This document shows, piece by piece, positions 44,905 to 53,499 of a stretch of 64,000 nucleotides of DNA (positions within the stretch are counted from its first letter, which is position 1; every line of letters starts with the position of its first letter). The stretch lies in contig NZ_JAHBOH010000001.1 of assembly GCF_018531375.1 (NCBI RefSeq), positions 620,001 to 684,000 of the forward strand, written 5' to 3'. The notes under the pieces were generated by a model. That model did not search any database. It saw only the letters and a list, made by a program, of their open reading frames with translations, and had not been told where the DNA came from. Origin of the DNA: Cellulomonas fulva (lineage in GTDB: Bacteria; Actinomycetota; Actinomycetes; Actinomycetales; Cellulomonadaceae). The position numbers and the translations under genes are program-made.

Positions 44905-45981
44905 ATGCCCTCGTCGACGCCCGCGATCGAGATCGACGTCCGGGGCCGCGCGGTGCGCGTGAGCAGCCCGGACAAGGTGTACTTCCCCGCGCGCGGGCTG
45001 ACGAAGCGCGACGTGGTCGAGTACTTCGTCGCCGTCGGGGACGGCGTGCTCGCGGCGCTGCTGGACCGCCCGACGACGTTGGAGCGCTGGCCCAAGGGCG
45101 TGTTCGAGGGCGCGCGGCTCTCGACGCGGGCCGACTCGTCGGGGGACGCGTTCTACCAGAAGCGGGTGCCGGCGGGTGCACCGGACTACGTGCGGACCGC
45201 CCGCATCGGCTTCCCCAGCGGACGGACGGCCGACGAGGTGGCGCCGAGCGAGCTCGCCGTCGTCGCGTGGGCCGCCAACCTCGGCACCCTCACCTTCCAC
45301 CCGTGGCCCGTGACGTCCGACGACGTGGACCGCCCCGACCAGCTCCGCATCGACCTGGACCCGCAGCCGGGGACCGACTTCTCGGACGCGGCCCGCGTGG
45401 CGCCCCGGGTGCGCGAGCTGCTGGCCGAGCACGGGCTGGAGGGCTGGCCCAAGACCTCCGGCGGGCGTGGCATCCACGTCTTCGTGCCCATCGAGCCGCG
45501 CTGGACGTTCGTCGACGCGCGCCGCGCCACCATCGCGTTCGGCCGCGAGCTGGAGCGCCGGATGCCCGACGAGGTGACGATGAAGTGGTGGAAGGAGGAG
45601 CGCGGCTCGAAGATCTTCGTGGACTACAACCAGATGGCCCGGGACCGCACCATCGCCTCCGCCTACTCGGTGCGCAGCAACCCGCGCGCCACCGTGTCCG
45701 CCCCGCTGCGGTGGGAGGAGGTCGGGGACGTCCACCCCGACGACTTCGACGTCACGAGCATGCCGGCGCGGTTCGCGGAGGTGGGCGACCTGTTCGCGCC
45801 GCTCGCCGCCCACGCACCCGGCCGGTTCTCGATCGAGTCGCTGCTGGAGCTCGCCGAGCGCCAGGAGCACGACGAGGGCCACGGGGACCTGCCCTACCCG
45901 CCCGAGTACCCGAAGATGCCGGGCGAGCCGCCGCGCGTGCAGCCGTCCCGTGCGCGCAAGGACCCCGCCGAGCCCGCGTGA
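44905..45981 (+). CDS. Stand-alone LigD-type primase/polymerase domain
   Basis: A 358-residue member of the archaeo-eukaryotic primase superfamily, the polymerase part of bacterial end-joining LigD. The metal Asp pair is Asp150/Asp152 in LRIDLDPQPGTDF, and the nucleotide loop is KTSGGRGIHVFVPI (183-196). A later RSNPRATVSAPLRWEE is also conserved. No ligase or nuclease domain is present, and no Ku gene is in the window. It could fill gaps during break repair. TACGTT six bases before the ATG suggests a leaderless message. Confidence 0.92.
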   Translation: MPSSTPAIEIDVRGRAVRVSSPDKVYFPARGLTKRDVVEYFVAVGDGVLAALLDRPTTLERWPKGVFEGARLSTRADSSGDAFYQKRVPAGAPDYVRTARIGFPSGRTADEVAPSELAVVAWAANLGTLTFHPWPVTSDDVDRPDQLRIDLDPQPGTDFSDAARVAPRVRELLAEHGLEGWPKTSGGRGIHVFVPIEPRWTFVDARRATIAFGRELERRMPDEVTMKWWKEERGSKIFVDYNQMARDRTIASAYSVRSNPRATVSAPLRWEEVGDVHPDDFDVTSMPARFAEVGDLFAPLAAHAPGRFSIESLLELAERQEHDEGHGDLPYPPEYPKMPGEPPRVQPSRARKDPAEPA

Positions 45982-46032
45982 ACCAGCCCGCGTGAACCGC
46001 GTGAAGGGGCTCGCGTGAACCAGCCCGCGTGA
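45975..46032. repeat. Two copies of a 21-bp direct repeat
   Basis: A perfect 21-bp word starting CGCGTGAACCAGCCC occurs at 45975-45995 and 46012-46032, with a partial copy between. The first copy contains the stop of the LigD-like gene. No coding role is seen. Confidence 0.85.
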
Positions 46033-46048
46033 TCCCGTCGGCGAGGGC

Positions 46049-47107
46049 TCAGCCGACGAACTCGTAGTGCCAGTACTCGGGGTTGCCGCCGTCCTCGAGC
46101 GCCCAGGACGGCTGCACCCAGCCGTACGACGGGCCCTGGGCGAGCAGCCACTGGCGCTGGGGCGTGTCCCAGCCGTACTCGCACGGCAGCTCGGGCACGT
46201 CGAGCGCCACCCCGGTGCCGTGCCGCGAGGTCCCGGGCTCGGCGGCGATCGAGCCCAGCGCCTCGCGCATCGCGACCTGCGTCGCGTAGTCGCGGTAGGT
46301 CAGGTCGAGGTCCAGGTCGTGCCCGAACTCGGCGCGGAAGGCGCGGTTGAGCCGCTCGAGCGCCGCCGTCGCGTCGGTCCGCAGCCAGTAGCGCGTGCCG
46401 CGGCTGTCCGCGCCCCAGGACGTCGGGGTGAGCATCGACTCCGGGAGCCGGCCGTTCGACCCGTCACCGCCCTCGGTCGGCGCGGACGTGAAGAACGCCG
46501 GGCCGTCGTACGTCGTCGTGCAGCGGTCGGTGGTGGGCGCGGGGTCCGGCTCCGCCGTCACCCCGTCGTCCGGCTCGTCGTCCGGCAAAGGCTCGGGAGT
46601 GGCCTGCAGCGCGAGCCAGTCCCGGTGCGCGGCGTCGACGTCCTCACTGACGTCGAGCGTCTGCGCGGCGAGCGCGCGCAGCGCCTCGACCGCGCCCGCG
46701 CGGGTCTCGTCGTCCTCCGCGTGCTCCAGCAGGTCCGCGAGCCGGCCGCGCACGGCCTCGTCGTCCTCGGCCACCTCGCCGCGGCTGGCCGCGAGCGCGT
46801 CCCGCGCCCGCTCCTGCGCGTCGCGCAGCGCGCCGAGCGCCAGCTGCCGCGTCCGGAGCACGGCGGTCCGTGACGACCGCGCCGCGCCCTCCCGCTGGAC
46901 GGCGGTGTCCGCCAGCCGGGAGTCGACCGCGGCCGCCGCCCGCGCGCTCGCGCGCGCCGCCGCCTGCACCCGGTCGGCGCGGACGTCCGCCCGGTGCTCC
47001 GCGACGACGAGCGAGCCCGCGCCCGCCCCGATCCCGAGGGCGGCGACGACGACCGCGACGGCGGCTCGCCGCGGTGCGCCCGGTCGTCGGTCGGTGGACT
47101 CGCGCAT
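46049..47107 (-). CDS. Exported VanY-like carboxypeptidase with coiled coil
   Basis: A 352-residue protein. An Arg-rich start and one hydrophobic segment (AAVAVVVAALGIGAGAGSLV) form a signal anchor. An Ala/Arg/Glu/Asp-rich coiled coil covers about 40-170, and a C-terminal VanY domain carries SRHGTGVALDVPEL and the last YWHYEFVG. It would trim D-Ala from peptidoglycan stem peptides. It shares domain order with the VanY-like protein at 31804-33267, so the two may be paralogues. CAGCAT six bases before the ATG suggests a leaderless start. Confidence 0.82.
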   Translation of the reverse strand: MRESTDRRPGAPRRAAVAVVVAALGIGAGAGSLVVAEHRADVRADRVQAAARASARAAAAVDSRLADTAVQREGAARSSRTAVLRTRQLALGALRDAQERARDALAASRGEVAEDDEAVRGRLADLLEHAEDDETRAGAVEALRALAAQTLDVSEDVDAAHRDWLALQATPEPLPDDEPDDGVTAEPDPAPTTDRCTTTYDGPAFFTSAPTEGGDGSNGRLPESMLTPTSWGADSRGTRYWLRTDATAALERLNRAFRAEFGHDLDLDLTYRDYATQVAMREALGSIAAEPGTSRHGTGVALDVPELPCEYGWDTPQRQWLLAQGPSYGWVQPSWALEDGGNPEYWHYEFVG

Positions 47108-47223
47108 CGGGCGATGCTGCCTCGCGGACGAATCGGACGCAAACGACGACGACACGCCGCCGTCCGGTGGAACCCGGACCTCGGGGCCTCAAGGGCACCG
47201 CGCCCGTCACCGATGATGAAGGC

Positions 47224-48399
47224 ATGACCGATGCCCGTCCCCTCGTCGCCTCCACCCCCGGGGCCGCGATGCCGGGGGCCGCGGCGGCGGGCATGCGGGA
47301 GCTCGGCCCGGCCGAGCACGCGCACCTCGACCGGCTGCGGACCCACCTGCGAGCCAGCGGCGCGCCCGTGGAGTCGGTCGCCGGCCTGGGTGCCCTCCTG
47401 GGCGCGGCGCACGGCTCCTGGGCACGCAGCCCCGAGCCCGGCCGGCCCGACCCCTCGCCCATGATCTCCGCGATCGCCGTCGGCGTGGGCGACCTGGTGC
47501 TCGCCGGGGCGCCGGGCGCGCGGTGGGTGCTCCGCGTCGACGGCCCCGCGCCCTCCCCCGCGGTCCTGTCCGCGGACGGCTCGGCCGCCGTGGTGCCCTT
47601 CGCCGACGTCCGCAAGCGCTGGACCGACGACGAGGGCGGCCTGGACGCCGAGTGGCTCGACCGCTACGTCGCGGCCGCCTCGACGCACCTCACGGAGACC
47701 GCCCCGGCGCCGCAGCCTGCGCCGACCGGCTCCGCACCCGCCCTGTCCGCACCCGCCCTGTCCGCACCGGCCGGGTCCGGACCTGCCGGCTCGGCATCGA
47801 CCGCGTCCGCGCCGGCCCCGCAGCACTCGCCCGCCGACCGCGAGCCCGGCGTCCCCACCCAGCGCACCGCGGCGAGCGCGGACGCACCGCGGTCCCACCG
47901 CCGCCGCGCCGCACCGGCGGCCGAGGAGCCGGTCGTCCGCTACCGGACGCCCAACGAGCTGCCCGTCGTGCCGTCGCCCGAGGCGCAGAACCTCGCGCTG
48001 CGCGCGCTGGACCGCGGGCTGTCCCTCGCCATGACCGACGGCCCGCGGCCGTTCGCGATGCGTGACGACGGAACCAACGTGCACGTGCGCTGGTTCACCA
48101 CCGGGCCGGACGAGGCGCTGCCGCTCGCCGAGGCGTGGGTCGCCGACGGGGTCGCGCTGCGCGCGGCGATCGGGTGGGCCGTGCCGCTGGCGCCGTCGGG
48201 CGCGCTCGTCGTGCCCGGTCTCGGCACGGTCCCGGACGACGAGTCCGCGGTCGCCGAGGGTGCCGACCACGCGGTCGTCGTGCTGACGTCCGACCTCGGG
48301 TCCCCCGGGCTCGTCGTCGCCCACCGGTACGCGTCCGGCGCACCGGGACGGCCGGTCGGCCAGCCGCTCGTCGTCGGCCCGTGCGCGTCGGTGGTCTGA
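47224..48399 (+). CDS. Hypothetical protein with Ala/Pro-rich linker
   Basis: A 391-residue protein without signal peptide or membrane helix. A conserved-looking N-domain (about 20-155) contains GGLDAEWLDRYVA near its end. A linker (160-235) has repeats of SAPALSAPA, and a C-domain (240-391) begins RTPNELPVVPSPEAQNLALR. I do not recognise a family. GATGAT lies six bases before the ATG, the same leaderless layout as at 37562. It is divergent from the VanY-like gene. Confidence 0.6.
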   Translation: MTDARPLVASTPGAAMPGAAAAGMRELGPAEHAHLDRLRTHLRASGAPVESVAGLGALLGAAHGSWARSPEPGRPDPSPMISAIAVGVGDLVLAGAPGARWVLRVDGPAPSPAVLSADGSAAVVPFADVRKRWTDDEGGLDAEWLDRYVAAASTHLTETAPAPQPAPTGSAPALSAPALSAPAGSGPAGSASTASAPAPQHSPADREPGVPTQRTAASADAPRSHRRRAAPAAEEPVVRYRTPNELPVVPSPEAQNLALRALDRGLSLAMTDGPRPFAMRDDGTNVHVRWFTTGPDEALPLAEAWVADGVALRAAIGWAVPLAPSGALVVPGLGTVPDDESAVAEGADHAVVVLTSDLGSPGLVVAHRYASGAPGRPVGQPLVVGPCASVV

Positions 48400-48446
48400 C
48401 CGTCGCTCGGCGAGCGCGGCGGTCGCCGCGCACCTAGCCTGCGGGG

Positions 48447-49169
48447 ATGCGGCCGCACCTGACCCGACGACGCGCCCTCCTGCGCGCCGCGGCGTTCGGC
48501 GTGGGCGCGGCGGTGCCCGTGCTGGTGCTCGCGTACCTCGTCCGCTCCCAGGCCAGCGGCCTGCAGTCGTTCGACGAGCAGGTGGTCGCGTCCGCGACGT
48601 CGTTCACCCGCGAGCACCCCGCGGTCCGCGACGCGCTGCTGACCTGGCAGTCGGTCTTCGAGCCGATGTGGGTGAACCTCGCGGGCACCGTGGTGTGCGT
48701 GTGGGTCGCGCGCCGGATGCCGAGCCGGGCGCTGTGGGCCTTCGGCACCCTCATGGTGACCTGGGGCCTGACCAACCTCGCCAAGCTCGCCGTCGGCCGG
48801 GCGCGGCCGGTCGTCGAGGACGCGCTCGTCGACCCGCCCGGCGCCAGCTTCCCGTCCGGGCACGCGACGGCGTCCGCCGTCGCCGCGGTGACCCTCACCG
48901 TGCTGCTCTGGCCGCTGCTCGGACGGACCGGGCGCGTCGTCGTGCCCGTGACCGGCGGGCTCGTCGTGCTCGTGACGTGCGCCGACCGCGTGATGCTCGG
49001 CGCCCACTACCCGTCCGACGTGCTCGCGGGCGTGCTGCTGGGCACGGCGATGGCGGGTGCGTCCGCGATCGGCTACCTGGGCTGGTCGCCCCGCACCGAC
49101 GCCGCCTCCCGCGCCGACCACGTCGACGCCGCGCTCACGGACCCCCACCCCCAGGAGGAGACCGCGTGA
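48447..49169 (+). CDS. PAP2 family membrane phosphatase (first of two)
   Basis: A 240-residue protein with five to six membrane helices. The three phosphatase motifs are KLAVGRARP, FPSGHATAS and DRVMLGAHYPSDV. It removes phosphate from lipid phosphates such as undecaprenyl pyrophosphate or phosphatidate at the outer membrane face. TAGCCT six bases before the ATG suggests a leaderless message. Its stop overlaps the next PAP2 gene as GTGA. Confidence 0.9.
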   Translation: MRPHLTRRRALLRAAAFGVGAAVPVLVLAYLVRSQASGLQSFDEQVVASATSFTREHPAVRDALLTWQSVFEPMWVNLAGTVVCVWVARRMPSRALWAFGTLMVTWGLTNLAKLAVGRARPVVEDALVDPPGASFPSGHATASAVAAVTLTVLLWPLLGRTGRVVVPVTGGLVVLVTCADRVMLGAHYPSDVLAGVLLGTAMAGASAIGYLGWSPRTDAASRADHVDAALTDPHPQEETA

Positions 49170-50149
49170 TCCACGAGTACGTGCACCGGTACGAGATCGA
49201 CCCCACCCCGCCGCGGTTCGCGGCCGCCGCGCGCGACGTCGCGGTGCGCGGGCTCGGCCTCGCCGCGCTCTGGTGGCTCGTCCTGCTGGGCGTCGGGCTC
49301 GTCATCCACGGCCCGCTCGACGACCTGCAGGCGGAGTCGAGCGTCAACGAGTGGTTCGTGGACCAGCGGACCGCGACGCTCGACACCGCGAGCAACATCG
49401 CGTCGCACGGCGGCGAGACGTTCGTCATCATCGGCGTCGCCCTGCTCGCGATGGCCCTCGTGTGGTGGCGGACCCGGCAGTGGTGGTTCGCCATCGTGCC
49501 CGGCCTCGCCGTCGGGCTGCAGTCCGCCGTCTTCCTGTCCACGACGCTCGTCGTCGGCCGCGAGCGCCCCGAGGTCGAGATGCTCGACGACGCGCCGCCC
49601 ACCTCGTCGTACCCCAGCGGGCACACCGGTGCCGCGACCGCGCTCTACGTGACGTTCGCCCTGCTCGCGCAGCGCATCCGCACCCCGTGGCTGCGCGCCG
49701 TGGTCACGGTGCTCTGCCTGGCCGTCCCCCTCGCCATCGGCACCGCACGCCTCTACCGCGGCATGCACCACCTCACCGACGTGCTCATGGGCATCGCCAA
49801 CGGCCTGGTCACGGCCTTGCTGGCGTGGCGCTACCTGCGTCGCTCGGTCGCGTCGGACGCGTCCGACGAGCGCGGCTCCGCCGAGGCCGCGTCCGGCGGG
49901 GCGTCGTCCACCGGGGCATCGTCCAGCGGGGGGACGTCCACGGGCCGCGCGTCCGCGGGCCCCGCGTCCTCCCGGTCCGACGAGCGCGCGCCGGGCCGCG
50001 TCACCGCGGCGGGCTCCGCGCCCCCCGGCCCGTCGTCCAGCGGCTCGCCGTCCACCGGTGCGTCGGCCACCACGTCGTCCACGGGCTCGTCCGCGCCGCC
50101 GGGGTCCGCCGGCACCTGGTCGTTCCTGCGCGCGGCGGTCAGCACGTAG
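49166..50149 (+). CDS. PAP2 family membrane phosphatase (second) with Ser/Gly-rich tail
   Basis: A 327-residue protein. The first ~230 residues form a multi-helix PAP2 domain with VVGRERP, YPSGHTGAA and ARLYRGMHHLTDVLMG. The last ~95 residues are almost only Ser, Gly, Ala and Thr. GGAGGAG before the coupled GTG supports translation. The tail lies wholly over a minus-strand gene (49831-50295). It is likely a lipid phosphatase paired with the upstream PAP2 enzyme. Confidence 0.87.
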   Translation: MIHEYVHRYEIDPTPPRFAAAARDVAVRGLGLAALWWLVLLGVGLVIHGPLDDLQAESSVNEWFVDQRTATLDTASNIASHGGETFVIIGVALLAMALVWWRTRQWWFAIVPGLAVGLQSAVFLSTTLVVGRERPEVEMLDDAPPTSSYPSGHTGAATALYVTFALLAQRIRTPWLRAVVTVLCLAVPLAIGTARLYRGMHHLTDVLMGIANGLVTALLAWRYLRRSVASDASDERGSAEAASGGASSTGASSSGGTSTGRASAGPASSRSDERAPGRVTAAGSAPPGPSSSGSPSTGASATTSSTGSSAPPGSAGTWSFLRAAVST

Positions 50150-50295
50150 CCCGTCGTCGCGACGAGCCAGACGATCCCGAGCACGGCGAACGCCCACGTG
50201 TGCCGGCCCGACGTGAGCGCCGCGCACACCGCGATCAGCGCGCCCGCGGGCAGCGCGGAGCGCACCTTGGCGTCGCGCAGCACCGCCCTGACCAT
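49831..50295 (-). CDS. Small membrane protein with acidic tail, antisense to the PAP2 tail
   Basis: A 154-residue protein. Two membrane helices come first (ALPAGALIAVCAALTSG and TWAFAVLGIVWLVATTGYVL), then RRNDQV and an Asp/Pro/Ala-rich acidic tail. AGGAGG lies seven bases before the ATG at 50295, an ideal ribosome site, so translation is well supported. Of its 465 bp, 319 are antisense to the Ser-rich end of the PAP2 gene. Function unknown. Confidence 0.75.
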   Translation of the reverse strand: MVRAVLRDAKVRSALPAGALIAVCAALTSGRHTWAFAVLGIVWLVATTGYVLTAARRNDQVPADPGGADEPVDDVVADAPVDGEPLDDGPGGAEPAAVTRPGARSSDREDAGPADARPVDVPPLDDAPVDDAPPDAASAEPRSSDASDATERRR

Positions 50296-50360
50296 GCCGT
50301 GACCTCCTGACGTCGCGGACGACCGGCCCACCCTGCCACACGACGCGCCTCATCCGATCG

Positions 50361-50513
50361 GGTGAAGCCGGACCGGGGAAGCCGACAGCGAGGGACAAGC
50401 CGGAGGACCCGCCCAGGGCCGTCCGGGTGACGGTCCCCCGCACCGGTCGCGGGTGCGGGATCGTCGCGCGTGCGAGGGGGTCACCTCGCGCTCCCCTGCC
50501 CCAAGGATCCCGC
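50361..50513 (+). promoter_or_regulatory. Structured 5' leader of the secreted beta-domain gene
   Basis: GGGCCGTC (50416-50423) pairs with GACGGTCC (50429-50436), and CCCGCACC (50437-50444) pairs perfectly with GGTGCGGG (50452-50459). The GGGACAAGCC at 50391-50400 and GGGTGACGG near the first stem loosely resemble riboswitch cores such as c-di-GMP-I, but I cannot fold a known aptamer. It precedes an exported-protein gene. Confidence 0.35.
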
Positions 50514-51638
50514 ATGCGCACCTCACTCCCCACGTCCCGCGGCTCCCGCGTGCTTGCCGCGGCGGTCGCCGCGCTCGCCGCCGGCGTCGCGTCGCTCGCC
50601 GGCGCCGTCCCGGCCGCCGCGGCAGACACGACCACCATCACGGGCACGGTCGTCTACCCCGCCGGGGCCGAGGCCTCGGACGTCGCGACCGTGCTCGCCT
50701 GGCTGCCCACCGCCCGCGGGATCGACGTCTCCGCGGCGGCCGACGTCGCGGCCGACGGCTCGTTCTCGCTCACCGACCTCAGCCCGCGCACCGGCTACCA
50801 GCTCTCGTACACGGACGCTGAGGGCCAGTTCGCCACGGGCTACTACCGGACCACGGGCTCGCTCGTCGCCAAGGCGGCCAACGCCTCCCTGGTCACGGCG
50901 GGTGGCTCACCGGTTACCATCGCCGCCCGCACGTCCGCCCCGATGACCGAGGTGGCGCTCACGCTGCCCGGCGACGGCACCTTCCCCGACTGGAGCCCCA
51001 TGGGCTTCTTCGTCGCCGAGCCCGGCAACGGTCGGGTCGTGTCCGTGGCGGGGGTCGGCGGCCCCGCCACCGCCACCGCACTGCTCCGCGGCTCGGCGGC
51101 TCCCACCGCTGCGGCCGGCGTCAGCGGGTTCGGCGCCCAGGGGTTCGGCGCGGCCTCCGCCTCGCCCGCCGCGGGCGAGGCGAACGTGGTGAGGCTGCCG
51201 GTCACCGGCCTGCTGCGCGGCGGGAGCTACACGTTCGCGCTGCCCACCTCCCCGGACTTCACCGGCTACTACTACGGCGGTGCGGGTCAGCCGCTCAAGC
51301 GCTCCCTCGCGAAGGCCGGCGCCTTCACGGGCGGGACGCCGTCGGTCGAGGTGCTCGTGATGGCGCCGTGGGCGACCGTCGCCCCGGCGGTCACCGGCCA
51401 GGCGCGTCTCGGCGTCAAGCTCACCGGGACGCGCGGGACGTGGTCCACCGCCGGCAAGCCGGCCTACCAGTGGCTCCGGAACGGCGTGGCGATCAAGGGC
51501 GCCGTCTACTCGTCGTACACGCCGAAGGCGGCCGACCTCGGCAGGAAGCTGAAGCTCCGGGTCACGTTCACCTCGAACGTCGCCGGGTACGCCCCGGGCA
51601 CCGCCTACTCGACGGCGACCGCGCTCGTCGTGAAGTAG
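50514..51638 (+). CDS. Secreted beta-sandwich hypothetical protein
   Basis: A 374-residue exported protein with a signal peptide (GSRVLAAAVAALAAGVASLA, cut near the AAAAD). A carboxypeptidase-regulatory-like beta domain follows (TITGTVVYPAGAEASDVATV, then DGSFSLTDLSP). A Gly-rich middle precedes a C-terminal bacterial Ig-like repeat (TGQARLGVKLTGTRGTWSTA, then YQWLRNGVAIKGAVYSSYTP). It probably binds something at the cell surface; no catalytic motif is seen. CAAGGATC is a fair ribosome site. A strong bidirectional terminator follows. Confidence 0.85.
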   Translation: MRTSLPTSRGSRVLAAAVAALAAGVASLAGAVPAAAADTTTITGTVVYPAGAEASDVATVLAWLPTARGIDVSAAADVAADGSFSLTDLSPRTGYQLSYTDAEGQFATGYYRTTGSLVAKAANASLVTAGGSPVTIAARTSAPMTEVALTLPGDGTFPDWSPMGFFVAEPGNGRVVSVAGVGGPATATALLRGSAAPTAAAGVSGFGAQGFGAASASPAAGEANVVRLPVTGLLRGGSYTFALPTSPDFTGYYYGGAGQPLKRSLAKAGAFTGGTPSVEVLVMAPWATVAPAVTGQARLGVKLTGTRGTWSTAGKPAYQWLRNGVAIKGAVYSSYTPKAADLGRKLKLRVTFTSNVAGYAPGTAYSTATALVVK

Positions 51639-51686
51639 ACCTCTCGTGAGGTAGGCGTCGAGCGGTCCTGCGCGCCGCCGCCACGA

Positions 51687-51727
51687 GAAAGGCCCCGGAC
51701 CTGCGATGCGCAGGGCCGGGGCCTTTC
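51687..51727. terminator. Bidirectional intrinsic terminator
   Basis: GAAAGGCCCCGG and CCGGGGCCTTTC flank an inner CCTGCG/CGCAGG stem, giving about 18 bp of pairing ending in A and T runs. It separates the secreted protein gene from the minus-strand tRNA. Confidence 0.9.
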
Positions 51728-51733
51728 CTGTGG

Positions 51734-51806
51734 AGCCGCCTAAGGGAATCGAACCCTTGACCTTCTCATTACGAGTGAGACGCTCTGCCGACTGAGCTAA
51801 GGCGGC
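51734..51806 (-). tRNA. tRNA-Thr, anticodon CGT
   Basis: The minus strand reads GCCGCCTTAGCTCAGTCGG at the 5' end and closes with a 7-bp acceptor stem, T-arm GGTTCGATTCC and discriminator T. The anticodon loop CTCGTAA gives CGT, which reads ACG. CCA is encoded just outside, at 51731-51733. All arms fold well. Confidence 0.97.
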
Positions 51807-51876
51807 ATCGTCGGCGGACCGACGAGCGGCGCCTACTGTACCTGGCCGGGGTCCCGCGCTCCAAAGCGGCCACCGG

Positions 51877-53445
51877 TCAGCAAGTGGTCCCCTCGGCCGG
51901 GACGGTGCCCTCGAGCAGGTAGGCGTCGACGTTCTGCGTGACGCAGTCGTTGGAGCTGCCGTAGGCCGTGTGACCCTCGCCCTCGTACGTCAGCAGCGTC
52001 CCGGAGGACAGCAGCTCCGCGAGCGCCTGCGCCTGCGCGTACGGCGTCGCGGGGTCGTTGGTGGTGCCGACCACCAGGATCGGCGCGGCGCCGGGTGCCG
52101 AGTAGTCCGCCAGCCCGCCGACCAGCGGCACCGGCCACTGCGCGCAGAGCACGCCGCCGTAGGTGAAGTACGAGCCGACGGTGGGCGCCGCCGCGACGAT
52201 CTTCTCGGCCTCGGCCGCCATGTCATCGAGGTCCGCGCTCGCCCGGCTGTCCGCGCACCCGATCGACCAGAACGCCTCGGTCTGGTTCGACGAGTAGGTG
52301 CCGTCGGACTGACGGTCGTAGTACGAGTCGGAGAGGGTGAGCAGGATCGAGCCGTCGCGCTCCTCGATCGCCGCCGTCAGCGCCGAGGTCAGGTACGTCC
52401 AGTAGGACTGCGAGTACAGCGTCACCGCGACCCCGCTGAACGCGAGCGCGCCCGTCAGCGGGCGGTCCGTGCCGGTGGGCAGCGGGTCGGCCGTCGCCTC
52501 GTCGAGCAGGTCGCGGACCTGGCTCATCCCCTCGTCGACGTCCCCCGTCAGCGGGCAGCGCGCGCCGGCCTGGCAGTCCGTGACGTAGGCCCGCAACGCG
52601 CTCTCGAAGCCCACGGCCTGCGCCAGCGTCGACTCCTCGGTGGTCAGCGTCGGGTCCACCGCGCCGTCCAGCACCAGCCGGCCGACGCGCTCGGGAAAGA
52701 GCCCGGCGTACGTCGCGCCGAGCTGGGTGCCGTAGGAGAAGCCCAGGTAGGAGAGGTCGGTGTCGCCCAGGACGGCGCGCAGGACGTCCATGTCCCGGGC
52801 GGCACTGACCGTGTCGACGTGCCCGAGCACCGGTCCCGTCTGGTCCAGGCAGGCCGCCGAGAACTCGGCGTACATGTCGATGGAGCGCTGCACGCCCGCG
52901 GGCGTCGAGTAGTCCGGGTCGTAGGCCAGGAGCTCGTCCATCTTGGGCGCCGCCAGGCACGTCACCTCGGGCTGCGAGTGCTGCACGCCGCGCGGGTCGA
53001 AGCCCACCAGGTCGTAGCGCGCCTGCACGTCGTCGCTCACCACGTCGGTCGCGTAGTCCAGGAAGTCCACGCCGGAGGCCCCCGGGCCGCCCGGGTTCAG
53101 CAGCAGCGACCCGATCGCGTCGCCGTCCCCGGCGCGCTGCCGGGCGACCGCGAGCCGGATCGTCTGGCCCTCCGGGTCGGCGTAGTCCAGCGGCACCTCG
53201 AGCATCGCGCACTCGCCCTCGTCGCACGTCTCCCACGCGAGGACCTGGGCGTAGAACGGCTCGAGCTCGGCGGACGGCGCGCTGTCCACGTCCGCCGGCG
53301 GCGGGGTGGTGCCCGCCTGGTGCTTGGGTGCGGTGCACCCGGTCACCACCAGCGCGAGGACGGCCAGGAGGGCGACGCGCGCGCCCCGGGACCCGCGGCC
53401 CGGGGTCGAGGAGGGACGACGAGCGGCGCGGCGGGCTGACTGCAC
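51877..53445 (-). CDS. Lipoprotein alpha/beta hydrolase, tripeptidyl-aminopeptidase type
   Basis: A 522-residue protein. A lipobox VTGC (Cys37) anchors it to the outer membrane face. The hydrolase core has LLNPGGPGASGVDF, the nucleophile Ser in GFSYGTQLG, a likely acid in GTTNDPATPYAQA and His in EGEGHTAYG. It resembles exported aminopeptidases that release N-terminal tripeptides. The GTG at 53445 follows TACGGT at six bases, the same leaderless pattern as at 11656; a longer frame upstream is not favoured. Confidence 0.92.
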   Translation of the reverse strand: MQSARRAARRPSSTPGRGSRGARVALLAVLALVVTGCTAPKHQAGTTPPPADVDSAPSAELEPFYAQVLAWETCDEGECAMLEVPLDYADPEGQTIRLAVARQRAGDGDAIGSLLLNPGGPGASGVDFLDYATDVVSDDVQARYDLVGFDPRGVQHSQPEVTCLAAPKMDELLAYDPDYSTPAGVQRSIDMYAEFSAACLDQTGPVLGHVDTVSAARDMDVLRAVLGDTDLSYLGFSYGTQLGATYAGLFPERVGRLVLDGAVDPTLTTEESTLAQAVGFESALRAYVTDCQAGARCPLTGDVDEGMSQVRDLLDEATADPLPTGTDRPLTGALAFSGVAVTLYSQSYWTYLTSALTAAIEERDGSILLTLSDSYYDRQSDGTYSSNQTEAFWSIGCADSRASADLDDMAAEAEKIVAAAPTVGSYFTYGGVLCAQWPVPLVGGLADYSAPGAAPILVVGTTNDPATPYAQAQALAELLSSGTLLTYEGEGHTAYGSSNDCVTQNVDAYLLEGTVPAEGTTC

Positions 53446-53499
53446 GGGCTCACCGTAACCGTCCGGACCGTGCGACCCGTGCCGCCGGGGCGTCACTCG

